Assembly (NCBI RefSeq): GCF_014268455.2
Contig: NZ_CP077085.1
Coordinates: 4,505,001 to 4,569,000, forward strand
DNA from: Pseudomonas shahriarae
GTDB lineage: Bacteria > Pseudomonadota > Gammaproteobacteria > Pseudomonadales > Pseudomonadaceae
Reading direction: 5' to 3'
Length of the DNA: 64,000 nucleotides
Position 1 is the stretch's first letter, and the number at the start of each line of letters is the position of its first letter. A model generated the notes under the pieces. It did no database searches and was not told the DNA's origin. It was given only the letters and a program-made list of their open reading frames with translations. Made by a program: the position numbers and the translations under genes. Below, in pieces: positions 25,229-35,067 of this stretch.

Positions 25229-27604
25229 TTACGCCGAGGCTTGACCTTCAGCCAGGAAGAACCAGGTTTCCAGCACGGAATCGGGGTTCAGCGAGACGCT
25301 TTCGATGCCCTGTTCCATCAGCCATTTGGCCAGGTCCGGGTGATCGGAAGGGCCTTGGCCGCAGATCCCGATGTACTTGCCGGCCTTGTTACAGGCCTGG
25401 ATGGCGTTGGCCAGCAGCTTCTTGACCGCAGGGTTACGCTCGTCAAACAGGTGCGCGATGATCCCGGAGTCGCGATCCAGGCCCAGGGTCAACTGGGTCA
25501 GGTCGTTGGAGCCGATGGAGAAACCGTCGAAGAACTCCAGGAACTCTTCGGCGAGGATGGCGTTGGACGGCAGCTCGCACATCATGATCACGCGCAGGCC
25601 GTTTTCACCACGGGTCAGACCGTTCTCGGCCAGCAGGTCAACGACCTGGCTCGCTTCGCCCAGGGTGCGCACAAAGGGCACCATTATCTCGACGTTGGTC
25701 AGGCCCATCTCGTTGCGCACACGCTTGAGGGCGCGGCACTCAAGCTCGAAGCAATCGCGGAATGCTTCGCTGATATAACGCGAGGCGCCACGGAAGCCCA
25801 GCATCGGGTTCTCTTCTTCCGGCTCGTAAAGCTTGCCGCCGATCAGGTTCGCGTATTCGTTGGACTTGAAGTCCGACAGGCGCACGATGACTTTCTTCGG
25901 CCAGAACGCCGCCGCCAGGGTGCTGATGCCTTCCACCAGCTTCTCGACGTAGAAACCTACCGGATCGTTGTAGCCGGCAATGCGCTTGTCGACGCTGTCC
26001 TTGATTTCCACCGGCAGGCCGTCGTAGTTCAACAGGGCCTTGGGGTGCACGCCGATCATGCGGTTGATGATGAATTCCAGGCGGGCCAGGCCCACACCGG
26101 CGTTCGGCAACTGCGCAAAATCAAAGGCGCGGTCGGGGTTGCCGACGTTCATCATGATCTTGAACGGCAGGTCGGGCATGGCGTCGATGGAGTTTTGCTT
26201 GATATCGAAGCCCAGCTCACCTTCAAAGATGAAGCCGGTATCGCCTTCGGCGCAGGAAACGGTAACGCCCTGGCCGTCCTTGAGCAATTGGGTGGCGTTG
26301 CCACAACCGACAACCGCTGGGATCCCCAGTTCACGGGCGATGATCGCCGCGTGGCAGGTACGCCCGCCACGGTTGGTGACGATGGCGCTGGCGCGCTTCA
26401 TCACCGGTTCCCAGTCCGGGTCGGTCATGTCGGAGACCAGCACGTCACCTGGCTGGACCTTGTCCATCTCGGACACGTCCTTGATGATCCGCACCTTGCC
26501 CGCGCCGATGCGCTGGCCGATGGCACGGCCTTCCACCAGCACGGTGCCGGTTTCTTTCAACAGGTAGCGTTCCATGACATTGGCCGAAGTACGGCTTTTC
26601 ACGGTTTCCGGGCGGGCCTGGACGATGTACAGCTTGCCGTCGTCGCCATCCTTGGCCCATTCGATGTCCATCGGGCACTTGTAGTGCTTCTCGATGATCA
26701 TCGCCTGCTTGGCCAATTCGCTGACTTCGGCATCGCTGAGGCAGAAACGCGCACGCTCGGCCTTGTCGACATCAACGGTTTTCACCGAGCGACCGGCCTT
26801 GGCCTCGTCGCCGTAGATCATCTTGATAGCCTTGCTGCCCAGGTTGCGGCGCAGGATCGCCGGGCGGCCGGCTTCAAGGGTGTGCTTGTGCACGTAGAAC
26901 TCGTCCGGGTTGACCGCGCCTTGTACGACGGTTTCGCCCAGGCCGTAGGCGCCGGTAATAAATACCACGTCACGGAAGCCCGATTCGGTGTCCAGGGTGA
27001 ACATCACGCCGGCCGTCCCGGTTTCCGAACGCACCATGCGCTGCACGCCGGCAGACAGGGCCACCAGTTTGTGGTCGAAACCCTGGTGCACACGGTAGGA
27101 AATAGCGCGATCGTTGAACAGCGAGGCAAATACTTCCTTGGCTGCACGGATGACGTTTTCCACGCCACGGATATTCAGGAAGGTTTCCTGCTGGCCGGCG
27201 AAGGAGGCGTCGGGCAAGTCTTCGGCGGTGGCCGAGGAGCGCACGGCGACAGCCATGTCCGGGTTGCCGGCCGACAGGGTGGCGAAGGCGGTGCGAATTT
27301 CTGCGTTGAGCTTCTCGGGGAACTCGGCTTCCATGATCCACTGACGGATCTGTGCGCCGGTCTTGGCCAGGGCGTTGACGTCATCGACGTCGAGCGCGTC
27401 CAGGGCAGCGTGGATCTGGTCGTTGAGGCCGCTCAGTTCGAGGAAATCGCGGTATGCCTGGGCGGTGGTGGCGAAACCACCGGGCACCGAAACACCAGCG
27501 CCCGCAAGATTACTGATCATCTCGCCGAGGGATGCGTTCTTGCCCCCCACATGCTCTACATCATGGACGCCGAGCTTATCGAGGGAAACTACGTACTCTA
27601 CCAA
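25229..27604 (-). CDS. ppsA: Phosphoenolpyruvate synthase
   Basis: The 791-residue enzyme starts [29 protein letters not shown]. The phosphohistidine swivel motif [21 protein letters not shown] is present, as are the N-terminal ATP-grasp part and the C-terminal TIM barrel ([28 protein letters not shown]). It makes PEP from pyruvate and ATP for gluconeogenesis. It is divergent from ppsR, which encodes its regulator. Confidence 0.97.
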   Translation of the reverse strand: MVEYVVSLDKLGVHDVEHVGGKNASLGEMISNLAGAGVSVPGGFATTAQAYRDFLELSGLNDQIHAALDALDVDDVNALAKTGAQIRQWIMEAEFPEKLNAEIRTAFATLSAGNPDMAVAVRSSATAEDLPDASFAGQQETFLNIRGVENVIRAAKEVFASLFNDRAISYRVHQGFDHKLVALSAGVQRMVRSETGTAGVMFTLDTESGFRDVVFITGAYGLGETVVQGAVNPDEFYVHKHTLEAGRPAILRRNLGSKAIKMIYGDEAKAGRSVKTVDVDKAERARFCLSDAEVSELAKQAMIIEKHYKCPMDIEWAKDGDDGKLYIVQARPETVKSRTSANVMERYLLKETGTVLVEGRAIGQRIGAGKVRIIKDVSEMDKVQPGDVLVSDMTDPDWEPVMKRASAIVTNRGGRTCHAAIIARELGIPAVVGCGNATQLLKDGQGVTVSCAEGDTGFIFEGELGFDIKQNSIDAMPDLPFKIMMNVGNPDRAFDFAQLPNAGVGLARLEFIINRMIGVHPKALLNYDGLPVEIKDSVDKRIAGYNDPVGFYVEKLVEGISTLAAAFWPKKVIVRLSDFKSNEYANLIGGKLYEPEEENPMLGFRGASRYISEAFRDCFELECRALKRVRNEMGLTNVEIMVPFVRTLGEASQVVDLLAENGLTRGENGLRVIMMCELPSNAILAEEFLEFFDGFSIGSNDLTQLTLGLDRDSGIIAHLFDERNPAVKKLLANAIQACNKAGKYIGICGQGPSDHPDLAKWLMEQGIESVSLNPDSVLETWFFLAEGQASA

Positions 27605-27782
27605 GGTGATCTCTCCACTAACTGTGTTGGAAAAGCTCAGGGCGCCGGTGGCTCAGTAGGAGCATTTACCGGCGTTTGTGGCCTGGACCTGGAAAATAAG
27701 TGAGAATGCAGCCCACTGTGGGGCGGCAAAACCGCGCCTATCATATCCAAGATTCGTCATCAGCTTAAGGCCCAAGGCTCAA

Positions 27783-28601
27783 ATGAAACGATCTGCTTTC
27801 TTTATCTCCGACGGCACCGGCATTACCGCCGAAACCCTGGGTCAAAGCCTGCTCGCGCAGTTCGAAAGCATCACCTTCGCCAAATTCACCCGGCCTTATA
27901 TCGATAACGTGGATAAAGCGCGGGCCATGGTACAACAAATCAATCTGGCCGCCGAAAAAGACGGTATGCGCCCGATCATTTTCGACACCATCGTCAATCA
28001 GGACATCCGTGAGATCCTCGCGACCTCCAATGGTTTCATGATCGACATCTTCTCGACCTTCCTCGCGCCCCTGGAACAGGAGCTGAGTGAACATTCCTCA
28101 TACTCCGTGGGCAAGTCCCATTCCATTGGCCATAACTCCAACTACATGGAGCGGATCGAGGCGGTCAACTTCGCCCTGGACAACGACGACGGCGCCCGCA
28201 CCCACTACTACGACAAGGCCGACCTGATCCTGGTCGGCGTGTCGCGCTGCGGCAAGACCCCGACCTGCCTGTACATGGCCATGCAATTCGGCATCCGTGC
28301 GGCCAACTACCCGCTGACCGAAGACGATATGGAACGCCTGCAACTGCCGGCGGTGCTGCGCACCCATCAGCACAAGCTGTTTGGCCTGACCATCGACCCG
28401 GACCGGCTGACGGCGATCCGTAACGAACGCAAGCCCAACAGCCGTTATTCGAGCTATGCCCAGTGCGAGTTCGAGGTCCGGGAAGTGGAAAATCTGTTCC
28501 GCCGGGAAAACATTGCGCACATCAATTCCACGCACTTTTCGGTGGAAGAGATTTCGGCAAAGATCCTTGTGGAAAAGGGTGTTGAGCGGCGCTTCAAATA
28601 A
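27783..28601 (+). CDS. ppsR: PEP synthase regulatory kinase/pyrophosphorylase
   Basis: The 272-residue protein of the DUF299 family begins [20 protein letters not shown] and holds the P-loop [16 protein letters not shown]. It inactivates PpsA by ADP-dependent phosphorylation and reactivates it by phosphate-dependent pyrophosphorolysis. The divergent pairing with ppsA supports the assignment. Confidence 0.95.
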   Translation: MKRSAFFISDGTGITAETLGQSLLAQFESITFAKFTRPYIDNVDKARAMVQQINLAAEKDGMRPIIFDTIVNQDIREILATSNGFMIDIFSTFLAPLEQELSEHSSYSVGKSHSIGHNSNYMERIEAVNFALDNDDGARTHYYDKADLILVGVSRCGKTPTCLYMAMQFGIRAANYPLTEDDMERLQLPAVLRTHQHKLFGLTIDPDRLTAIRNERKPNSRYSSYAQCEFEVREVENLFRRENIAHINSTHFSVEEISAKILVEKGVERRFK

Positions 28602-28604
28602 CCT

Positions 28605-28737
28605 GTGGCGAGCGGGCTTGCCCGCGTTGGGCTGCGAAGCAGCCCTAAATAGAGAAGAACACGGTACACCAGACACTCATCGGGGCCTGGTTTTGGGGCT
28701 GCTGCGCAGCCCAACGCGGGCAAGCCCGCTCGCCACA
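28605..28737. repeat. REPIN (paired REP), class GTGGCGAGCGGGC
   Basis: Two inverted REP arms (left TGTGGCGAGCGGGCTTGCCC, right its complement at 28718-28737), each with an attached GGGCTGC/GCAGCCC stem, flank a 50-base spacer. It lies just after ppsR. Confidence 0.9.
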
Positions 28738-28741
28738 ACAT

Positions 28742-30169
28742 TTACAGGTGGAACCGGTCCCCCCCCTGCCCCAGCGCCGTAGCCAGCGCATCAAATCCGG
28801 CCCTCAGCAACTGATCATCCTCAGACGTATTGCAGATACTCGCCCGAATAAACTGCGGCACCGCCGTCTGCCCTACGGCAAACGCTTCTGCCGTGGCGAT
28901 CAGGTAATTGTTCTGCTTGAGTTCAGCCTCGATTTCCGACGCCCGCCAAGGCTCCGGGACTTCAATCCAGAAGTGCGGGCTGTTGAGGTGAGTCCGGTAC
29001 TCCAGGCCGCTCAGCAGGTCTTCGACCAACGCCTTGCGGCGGCTGATTTCACTGACCTGTTGACGCAGCAGATGCTCTGCCGTGCCGTTTTCAATCCACT
29101 GCGTGGCCAGCTCCAGGGTCACCGGCGTGGCCATCCAGCAGGTTGAACGCAGGGCCGCAGAAATACGGCTGACCAGCGCCGGTGGCGCATGCACATACCC
29201 CACCCGCAAGCCGGCCGACACGGCCTTGCTCAGGCTGCTGATCAAAATCGTGCGCTCTGGGGCAAAGTGACTCAGGGGTGGTGGGCGATCTTGCACCAGC
29301 ACACCGTGGGCCTCGTCTTCGAGGATCAGCAGGTTGTGCTCGCGACACACCCTGACCAGTGCCTCACGGCGGGCGACCGACAACACCGCCGTCGTCGGGT
29401 TCTGGATGGTCGGCGTGCAGTACAGGGCGGCCACCCGGTGATTGCGACAGACTTCCTCCAGGGCTGCTGGCAACACGCCTTCCTCATCCATTTCCAGGCC
29501 GATCAGGCGAATGCCCAGCATCCGCGCGGCGGTGATCAGGCCGGGGTAGGTCAACTGCTCGGTCACCAACGTGTCGCCCGCGCGCACCAACGCCATCAAG
29601 GCGCACAGCAACCCATGCTGGCCTCCATTGACACAGATGACCTGCTCGGGAATCGGATGAAAGTCGCGCTGCACCAACCATTGCGCACCTGCCGCGCGGT
29701 AGCGGGGCAAGCCGGCGTCCGGGGTGTAGGCGCTGATGTCCTGCAGGAACTTGGCATTGGTGGCCAGGGTTTCAAAGCTCTGGGCCAGGAACGTGGTCTC
29801 CTGCCCAGGGATATGCATATTGCGGCTCATATCGAAGTACTGCCGCGGCTCCTCGCTGACGTTGCGAAAGCCTTCGTCACGCTGGCGCTCCATCCCACGC
29901 TTGCGCACGAATGTTCCGTCGCCCACCCGTGCCACCACCAGGCCCAGGCGTTCCAGTTCACCGTAGGCACGGCTGATGGTCCCGATGGTCACCCCCAGAT
30001 TGTCGGAAAGCACCCGATGAGGGGGCAGTTTGCGCCCCGGTTCGATCAAGCCTTCGAGGATGCCCCGCTCCATGACATCTGACAGGCGCTTGTACTTCAC
30101 ACCCTGCCCATTGGACAGTCCCTCTCGCATGATTGACACCATGTCAATATTTGTTTTGACAGCCATCAT
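28742..30169 (-). CDS. MocR-type (GntR-aminotransferase) transcriptional regulator
   Basis: The 475-residue protein has an N-terminal GntR winged helix (RLSDVMERGILEGLIEPGRKLPPHRVLSDNLG... family pattern; GTISRAYGELERLGLV) and a fold-type-I aminotransferase domain. The PLP lysine is in SSLSKAVSAGLRVGY, and YCTPTIQNPT is the usual cofactor-binding turn. Such regulators sense PLP or PLP adducts of amino acids and often act on the divergent operon. Here that is the exporter-JAMM-cysteine operon starting at 30270, which suggests an amino-acid-like inducer. Confidence 0.92.
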   Translation of the reverse strand: MMAVKTNIDMVSIMREGLSNGQGVKYKRLSDVMERGILEGLIEPGRKLPPHRVLSDNLGVTIGTISRAYGELERLGLVVARVGDGTFVRKRGMERQRDEGFRNVSEEPRQYFDMSRNMHIPGQETTFLAQSFETLATNAKFLQDISAYTPDAGLPRYRAAGAQWLVQRDFHPIPEQVICVNGGQHGLLCALMALVRAGDTLVTEQLTYPGLITAARMLGIRLIGLEMDEEGVLPAALEEVCRNHRVAALYCTPTIQNPTTAVLSVARREALVRVCREHNLLILEDEAHGVLVQDRPPPLSHFAPERTILISSLSKAVSAGLRVGYVHAPPALVSRISAALRSTCWMATPVTLELATQWIENGTAEHLLRQQVSEISRRKALVEDLLSGLEYRTHLNSPHFWIEVPEPWRASEIEAELKQNNYLIATAEAFAVGQTAVPQFIRASICNTSEDDQLLRAGFDALATALGQGGDRFHL

Positions 30170-30199
30170 TCGCCCTAATAGTGTGCTTTTACGGGTTCA

Positions 30200-30245
30200 T
30201 TCACCGGGTGAAACCTCTAATTACAAGTTCAATATAGAGTTCAAT
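30200..30245. promoter_or_regulatory. Candidate MocR operator region
   Basis: Between the divergent regulator and the exporter gene lie a palindrome, TTCACCGGGTGAA (30200-30212), and a direct repeat AGTTCAAT spaced 12 bases apart (30226-30233, 30238-30245). Direct repeats are common MocR targets. Assignment is inference. Confidence 0.45.
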
Positions 30246-30269
30246 TCCGGCTCAGGGAAGCAATAAACA

Positions 30270-31220
30270 ATGCCAATGTCCGCCGTCATCGAAAATGCCG
30301 AAAAAACCAAAAACCACAAACAATGGCTGGCTGGCCTGATCACCAGTGTGATGTTTCTGATTGTCTGCCTGAGCTGGGGCACCACCTGGCTGGGGATCAA
30401 GATCGCGGTGGAAAGCGTGCCGCCACTGACCTCGGCGGGCTTACGCTTCCTCATCGCCTTTCCGCTGTTCCTGTGCTTTGCCCTGGTGCGGCGCGAACCA
30501 ATCCTGTTTCCACGGGAGAGCCGCTGGTTCTTTGTGTTCGTGACCCTGTGCTATTTCAGCGTGCCGTACTACCTGCTCAACTACGGCGAGATGCACGTCT
30601 CGTCCGGCCTGACCGCCCTGCTGTTCAGCTGTATGCCAGTGTTTATCCTGATCTTCTCGGCATTGTTCCTACGCGAGCGCATCTACTTTTCCCAGGTCAT
30701 CGGGATCGGCATCGGTTTCGGCAGCCTGTACATGATCCTCAAGAGTCAGGGACTGCACCTTGACCATGCCGAGTTCTTCGGCGTACTGGCGATTCTGACC
30801 GCCGCGATCATGCATGCCTTGTGCTATGTCATTACCAAGCAAAAAGGCAGCGCCATCAGCGTGATCACCTACAACACCCTGCCCATCGGGATTGCCGGGC
30901 TGATGCTGTTCGTCGCCGGCCTCTGGTTTGAATCGCCGACCTTCGAGGCCATCACCCTGCGGTCCTGGAGCGCCCTGTTCTACCTGGGCCTGGTAGCGTC
31001 GGTGGGCGGTTTTATCGTGTACTTCATGCTGCTCAAGCGCCTGAGCCCGATCATCCTGTCGTTCGTCTTCATTATTTTCCCGGTGTTCGCCGTGATCATC
31101 GGTGCCTGGTACGAAGGCCTGGAACTGTCCCGGGACCTGATGCTGTATTCGGCGATCCTGCTGGCCGGCTTTGCAATCACCAAGCTGCCGATCGAAAAGC
31201 TGCTGGCAAAACCCAATTGA
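30270..31220 (+). CDS. EamA/DMT-family exporter
   Basis: The 316-residue protein has ten predicted helices in two EamA repeats (LSWGTTWLGIKIAVE; LNYGEMHVSSGLTALLFS...; second half from LAILTAAIMHALCYV). Members such as E. coli EamA/YdeD export cysteine and related metabolites. It opens the operon facing the MocR gene, and the JAMM fusion follows after 26 bases, so export of the operon's sulfur-amino-acid product is a reasonable guess. Confidence 0.9.
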   Translation: MPMSAVIENAEKTKNHKQWLAGLITSVMFLIVCLSWGTTWLGIKIAVESVPPLTSAGLRFLIAFPLFLCFALVRREPILFPRESRWFFVFVTLCYFSVPYYLLNYGEMHVSSGLTALLFSCMPVFILIFSALFLRERIYFSQVIGIGIGFGSLYMILKSQGLHLDHAEFFGVLAILTAAIMHALCYVITKQKGSAISVITYNTLPIGIAGLMLFVAGLWFESPTFEAITLRSWSALFYLGLVASVGGFIVYFMLLKRLSPIILSFVFIIFPVFAVIIGAWYEGLELSRDLMLYSAILLAGFAITKLPIEKLLAKPN

Positions 31221-31246
31221 CCCTTTACCCACCACGCGAGAGAAAC

Positions 31247-33109
31247 ATGGAAGTCCTCCGCCAAACCGCCCTGGAGCAGATCTACGCCCACGCCAGCAGC
31301 ACCTATCCCGAAGAGTGCTGCGGCTTTGTCTTTGCCGACGGCAGCGTGTACCTGGGCAGCAATATCCAGAACGAGTTGCACCGCAAGAACCCCGAGGCCT
31401 ACCCCCGCAGCGCGGCCAACGGCTACACCTTCTCGGTGACCGACACGCTGCTGATGAACAAGGCCTTTCGCACGGACAACCCGGTGGTGGTGATTTACCA
31501 CTCCCACCCGGATGTCGGTGCCTACTTCAGCGACGAGGATCAGGACAAGGCCCTCTACATGGGGGAACCGATCTACCCCGTCAGTTACCTGGTGGTGGAT
31601 GTCCGCCAGGGCAAGGCCCTTGGGTCGAAGCTGTTTGCCTGGGATGGCACGCACTTCGCCCTCAACCCCTTCAACGACCTGCAAACGGAGTTGTACATGA
31701 ACGCTGTCTCTTTCCCCGACATCCTGGCCCGTGTGGCCAAGTTGCCAGAATCGACCCTCGAGGGTGCCGGATCGACATTGCGCGAAGTCATTGAAGGCCT
31801 CTGTGCCCGCTACCCGCAGCTGCGGGCGCACCTGTTCCACGAGAACAACGGCCGGCTCAAGGAACACTTCCTGTTCACGGCCGGGGAAGAACTGATCGGC
31901 CCCGACGAGCCGCTGCCCGAAAAAGCAAAAATCGAAGTGCTGCTCGCCACCTCCGGCGGCATGGACATCGAGTCCTTGAGCAACGAGGAAGTGCAGCGCT
32001 ATGTGCGCCATATCACCCTGCCGGGTGTCGGCCGCGAAGGGCAACTGAGCCTGAAAAAAGCCAGGGTGTTGATCATCGGCACCGGCGGCCTGGGCTCGCC
32101 CATCAGCCTGTACCTGGCCGCTGCCGGCATCGGCACCCTGGGCCTGGTGGACTTCGATGTGGTGGAAAGCAGCAACCTGCAACGCCAGGTGGTGCATGGC
32201 AACAGCACCCTGGGCCTGCCCAAGGTCGAATCCGCCAAGCGCCGGTTGCAGGACCTCAACGCGCACATCCGGATCAACACCTACGACACCGCGCTGAACG
32301 CCGACAATGCCCTGGAACTGGTCGGCGCCTACGATCTGGTGATCGACGGCACGGACAACTTCGAGACCCGCTACCGGGTCAATGATGCCTGCGTACAATT
32401 GGGCAAGCCGCTGGTGTATGGCGCGATCTACCGTTTCGACGGCCAGATCAGCGTGTTCAATTACCAGGGCGGGCCCTGCTACCGCTGCCTGTACCCCCAC
32501 GCCCCGCCGGCGGAACTGGCGCCCAATTGCAGTGCTGGCGGGGTCATCGGTGTACTGCCCGGCGTGGTCGGGATGATCCAGGCCACCGAGGCGATCAAGC
32601 TGCTGATCGGCCTGGGCGAGTCCTTGTCCGGCCGGTTGATGCGCTTTGATGCCCTGGCCATGAAATTCAGTGAAATCCGTTTCAAGCGCCGCGCCGACTG
32701 CCCGTGCTGCTCCGACCTGCGTGAAGAACATCAGCCCGTAGCCACCGTCTGTGCCGATGCCATCCGCAGCGCTCCAAGCCTGGCCGCAGAGCACTACATC
32801 AAGCCCCAGGTGCTCAAGCAGTTGCTGGAGCAGCGCAGCAGCGCCGACATCCTGCTGGATGTGCGCGACGCCAGCGAGCTGGAGGTATGCCAACTGCCCG
32901 GCGTGGTGCACATCCCCCTGGCCCAGCTCGACGAGCACCTCGACACGCTCAGCCGTGACAACACCCATTACCTGATCTGCTACGCCGGCATCCGCGCCGA
33001 GCAGGCCGCCAGCACCTTGCTGGCCGCTGGCTTTGCCAACACCCGGGTGCTTGAAGGCGGCATGAAACATTGGGTGCGCGACGTCGAACCCGACATGCCT
33101 TTGTACTGA
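31247..33109 (+). CDS. JAMM protease - ubiquitin-like - E1/ThiF - rhodanese fusion
   Basis: One 620-residue chain holds four modules of sulfur-carrier chemistry. Residues 1-150 are a JAMM metalloprotease with E22/E23 and the full H85-x-H87...S95-x2-D98 motif. Residues 151-238 resemble MoaD/ThiS (STLREVIEGLCARYPQLRAHLF, FTAGEEL) and end TSGG. M239 begins an E1-like ThiF/MoeB domain with GTGGLG (278-283), LQRQ, DGTDNFETRY, a CxxC (CYRC) and CPCC zinc pair and NCSAGGVIG. A C-terminal rhodanese has active-site C578 in CYAGIR. The E1 would adenylate the Gly-Gly end, rhodanese would supply sulfur, and JAMM would release product or process the carrier, as Mec/CysO and QbsD/QbsE do. The Gly-Gly is internal, so it must be freed to work. 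The cysteine synthase homologue is 25 bases downstream. Confidence 0.9.
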   Translation: MEVLRQTALEQIYAHASSTYPEECCGFVFADGSVYLGSNIQNELHRKNPEAYPRSAANGYTFSVTDTLLMNKAFRTDNPVVVIYHSHPDVGAYFSDEDQDKALYMGEPIYPVSYLVVDVRQGKALGSKLFAWDGTHFALNPFNDLQTELYMNAVSFPDILARVAKLPESTLEGAGSTLREVIEGLCARYPQLRAHLFHENNGRLKEHFLFTAGEELIGPDEPLPEKAKIEVLLATSGGMDIESLSNEEVQRYVRHITLPGVGREGQLSLKKARVLIIGTGGLGSPISLYLAAAGIGTLGLVDFDVVESSNLQRQVVHGNSTLGLPKVESAKRRLQDLNAHIRINTYDTALNADNALELVGAYDLVIDGTDNFETRYRVNDACVQLGKPLVYGAIYRFDGQISVFNYQGGPCYRCLYPHAPPAELAPNCSAGGVIGVLPGVVGMIQATEAIKLLIGLGESLSGRLMRFDALAMKFSEIRFKRRADCPCCSDLREEHQPVATVCADAIRSAPSLAAEHYIKPQVLKQLLEQRSSADILLDVRDASELEVCQLPGVVHIPLAQLDEHLDTLSRDNTHYLICYAGIRAEQAASTLLAAGFANTRVLEGGMKHWVRDVEPDMPLY

Positions 33110-33134
33110 TCACAGGCCTGGGGGTACTTATCTG

Positions 33135-34049
33135 ATGCTGCACAACTCCATACTCGACGCCATCGGCCAAACGCCCATCGTGCGCCTGGAACAATTCTCC
33201 GAAGACCTCGGCATCGAGGTCTTCGCCAAGCTTGAATCCCTGAACCCGGGCGGTAGCCACAAGGCACGGATTGCCTTGGGCATGATCCTCGACGCCGAGC
33301 GCCGGGGCATCCTGATTCGTAACTCAGGGCAAACCATCATCGAACCCAGCGGGGGCAACACCGGCATCGGCCTGGTGATGGCCGGCAATGTGCTGGGCTA
33401 CAAGGTGGTGCTGGTGATTCCCGACAACTACAGCCCCGAAAAGCAAAAGCTGCTGCGCCTGTATGGGGCCAAGGTAGTGCTGTCGGACAGCCGCCTGGGC
33501 AATAACTCCCATGGCGAAAAGTGCATGGAGCTGCAGCTGGAAAACCCCAGCTTCGTCATGCTCAACCAGCAACGCAACGGCGCCAACCCCCAGACCCATC
33601 GCGACACCACCGCCCCGGAAATCATCCGCGCCTTTGGCGAGCGCCAGGTCGACTACTTCGTCAGCGGTATCGGCACCGGGGGCCATATCACCGGGATCGG
33701 TGAAACCCTCAAGGCCGCCTGGCCGCAGATCCGCGTGATGGGTGTAGAACCCGAGGAGTGCGACCTGCTCAGCGACCGCCATGCGCCGCACCATATCCAG
33801 GGCCTGTCCATCGGCTTGATCCCGAGCATTCTCAACCTGAATGTGCTGGACGGCATGCTCAAGGTCTCGCGCCTCGACTGCCTGGAAATGATGAAGCGCA
33901 TCATGCGTACCGACGCCATCAGCCTGGGACTGTCGTCGGCCGCCAATATGGTGGCCATCGCCAAGCTCGCCCCGGAACTGCCCACCGACACCGTCGTCCT
34001 GACCATGGTGTACGACAGCGCCGACAGTTATCTGCCCTGTTTCGAATAA
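33135..34049 (+). CDS. Cysteine synthase family PLP enzyme (CysM/CysK-like)
   Basis: The 304-residue fold-type-II enzyme starts MLHNSILDAIGQTPIVRLEQ. The PLP lysine is K43 in NPGGSHKAR, the substrate loop is EPSGGNTGIGL and the phosphate-binding turn is GIGTGGHITG. The usual NPxGSVKDR is altered to GGSHKAR, so substrate preference may differ from CysK. With the Ubl-E1-JAMM fusion before it and a serine acetyltransferase homologue after it, it may accept sulfur from a thiocarboxylated carrier, like mycobacterial CysM with CysO. Confidence 0.88.
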   Translation: MLHNSILDAIGQTPIVRLEQFSEDLGIEVFAKLESLNPGGSHKARIALGMILDAERRGILIRNSGQTIIEPSGGNTGIGLVMAGNVLGYKVVLVIPDNYSPEKQKLLRLYGAKVVLSDSRLGNNSHGEKCMELQLENPSFVMLNQQRNGANPQTHRDTTAPEIIRAFGERQVDYFVSGIGTGGHITGIGETLKAAWPQIRVMGVEPEECDLLSDRHAPHHIQGLSIGLIPSILNLNVLDGMLKVSRLDCLEMMKRIMRTDAISLGLSSAANMVAIAKLAPELPTDTVVLTMVYDSADSYLPCFE

Positions 34050-34090
34050 CGACAATTACGGGGGTGCCTTCCATGGGAGGCTTTATCGAC

Positions 34091-35065
34091 ATGCAACAGC
34101 TGCACGATGAGTTGCTGACCCACCTCATCGCCACCCTGTCGCCAGCGCAGATGGCACAGTTGCAGCCACACCTGGCGGAGTTGATCCAGCCAGCGGCGCA
34201 GGAAGTGGCCGAGGACCTGATCGCCTACGCCTGGCGCGATCCGGCGTCCCGCGGCCGGGGTGAACTGATCCTGGAGTCCTACGCCTCGTTCAAGGCCGTG
34301 CTGTATTACCGGCTGGCGCATTGTGTCTGGAACCTTCCCGACCCGGCCCACGGCCAGTTCTGCGCCATTGCGCTGACTTTGAGCAACCAGGGCAAGCTCC
34401 TGTCCGGCGCCGAAATCCACCCGGCCGCCCGCATTGGCCGGCGCTTTGTGCTGGATCATGGCTTTGGCACGGTAATCGGCGAAACCTGCGAGATCGGCAA
34501 TGACTGCTACATCCTGTGTGGCGTGACCCTGGGCGCCCGGGGCATCGCCAACAACCCGGACGGCAAGCGCCACCCGCGCCTGGGCAATAACGTGGAAGTC
34601 GGCGCAGGCGCCAGGGTGCTCGGGTATGTGCTGATCGGCGACAACGTGTTTATCAGCCCCTCCTGTGTCATCACCCAGGACGTGCCCGCAGGCACCAAGG
34701 TCAAGGTGGTCAACCAGATCCAGTTGCAGAAAAACGACGAATCGGACGCCAGCAACTACCTCGGAGCCTTTGCCCTCGACGAGCGCCTGCATGTGGTCGG
34801 TGAAGTCGACATCAGCCACCGGGTCACGCTGCTGGATGCCGACTTCCATCCATTGTCCGGCGTGGTGCTGGAGCCCACGGTCAAGGAGCGTCATCACCTG
34901 CAGTTTCGCCTGCGTACGCTGCAGGCCCCCACCTATCCCCCGCGCCTGCCCCTGAACCTGAAGGTGTGCGGGGCGAAGTTCGAAGTCACCCTGCTCTCCC
35001 CACCCGGGTTGAGCGCAATGGTGCGGCGCCTGCTGCAAACCAGCCCACTGATCGTTGGAGGATGA
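34091..35065 (+). CDS. Serine O-acetyltransferase-like protein with extra C-terminal domain
   Basis: I prefer the ATG at 34091, with GGGAGG ten bases upstream, over the ATG at 34073; the product is 324 residues. Residues about 20-210 follow the CysE plan: alpha-helical N-terminus, then a hexapeptide left-handed helix (LDHGFGTVIGETCEIGNDCYIL 121-142 region; GKRHPRLGNNVEVGAGARVLG 158-178). D122-H123 match the catalytic pair. Residues about 225-324 form an extension with no counterpart in CysE that I recognise. It would make O-acetylserine for the preceding enzyme. The AlaX gene follows two bases after the stop. Confidence 0.85.
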   Translation: MQQLHDELLTHLIATLSPAQMAQLQPHLAELIQPAAQEVAEDLIAYAWRDPASRGRGELILESYASFKAVLYYRLAHCVWNLPDPAHGQFCAIALTLSNQGKLLSGAEIHPAARIGRRFVLDHGFGTVIGETCEIGNDCYILCGVTLGARGIANNPDGKRHPRLGNNVEVGAGARVLGYVLIGDNVFISPSCVITQDVPAGTKVKVVNQIQLQKNDESDASNYLGAFALDERLHVVGEVDISHRVTLLDADFHPLSGVVLEPTVKERHHLQFRLRTLQAPTYPPRLPLNLKVCGAKFEVTLLSPPGLSAMVRRLLQTSPLIVGG

Positions 35066-35067
35066 AC

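Noticed and set aside
24113..27703. 1196-codon plus-strand frame opposite ppsA and the hydrolase gene
   Set aside because: It spans two real minus-strand genes and a terminator; composition is His/Gln/Val-rich as expected for an antisense shadow.
30980..33070. 696-codon minus-strand frame opposite the exporter and JAMM fusion genes
   Set aside because: It runs across two well-supported plus-strand genes and has shadow-like composition.
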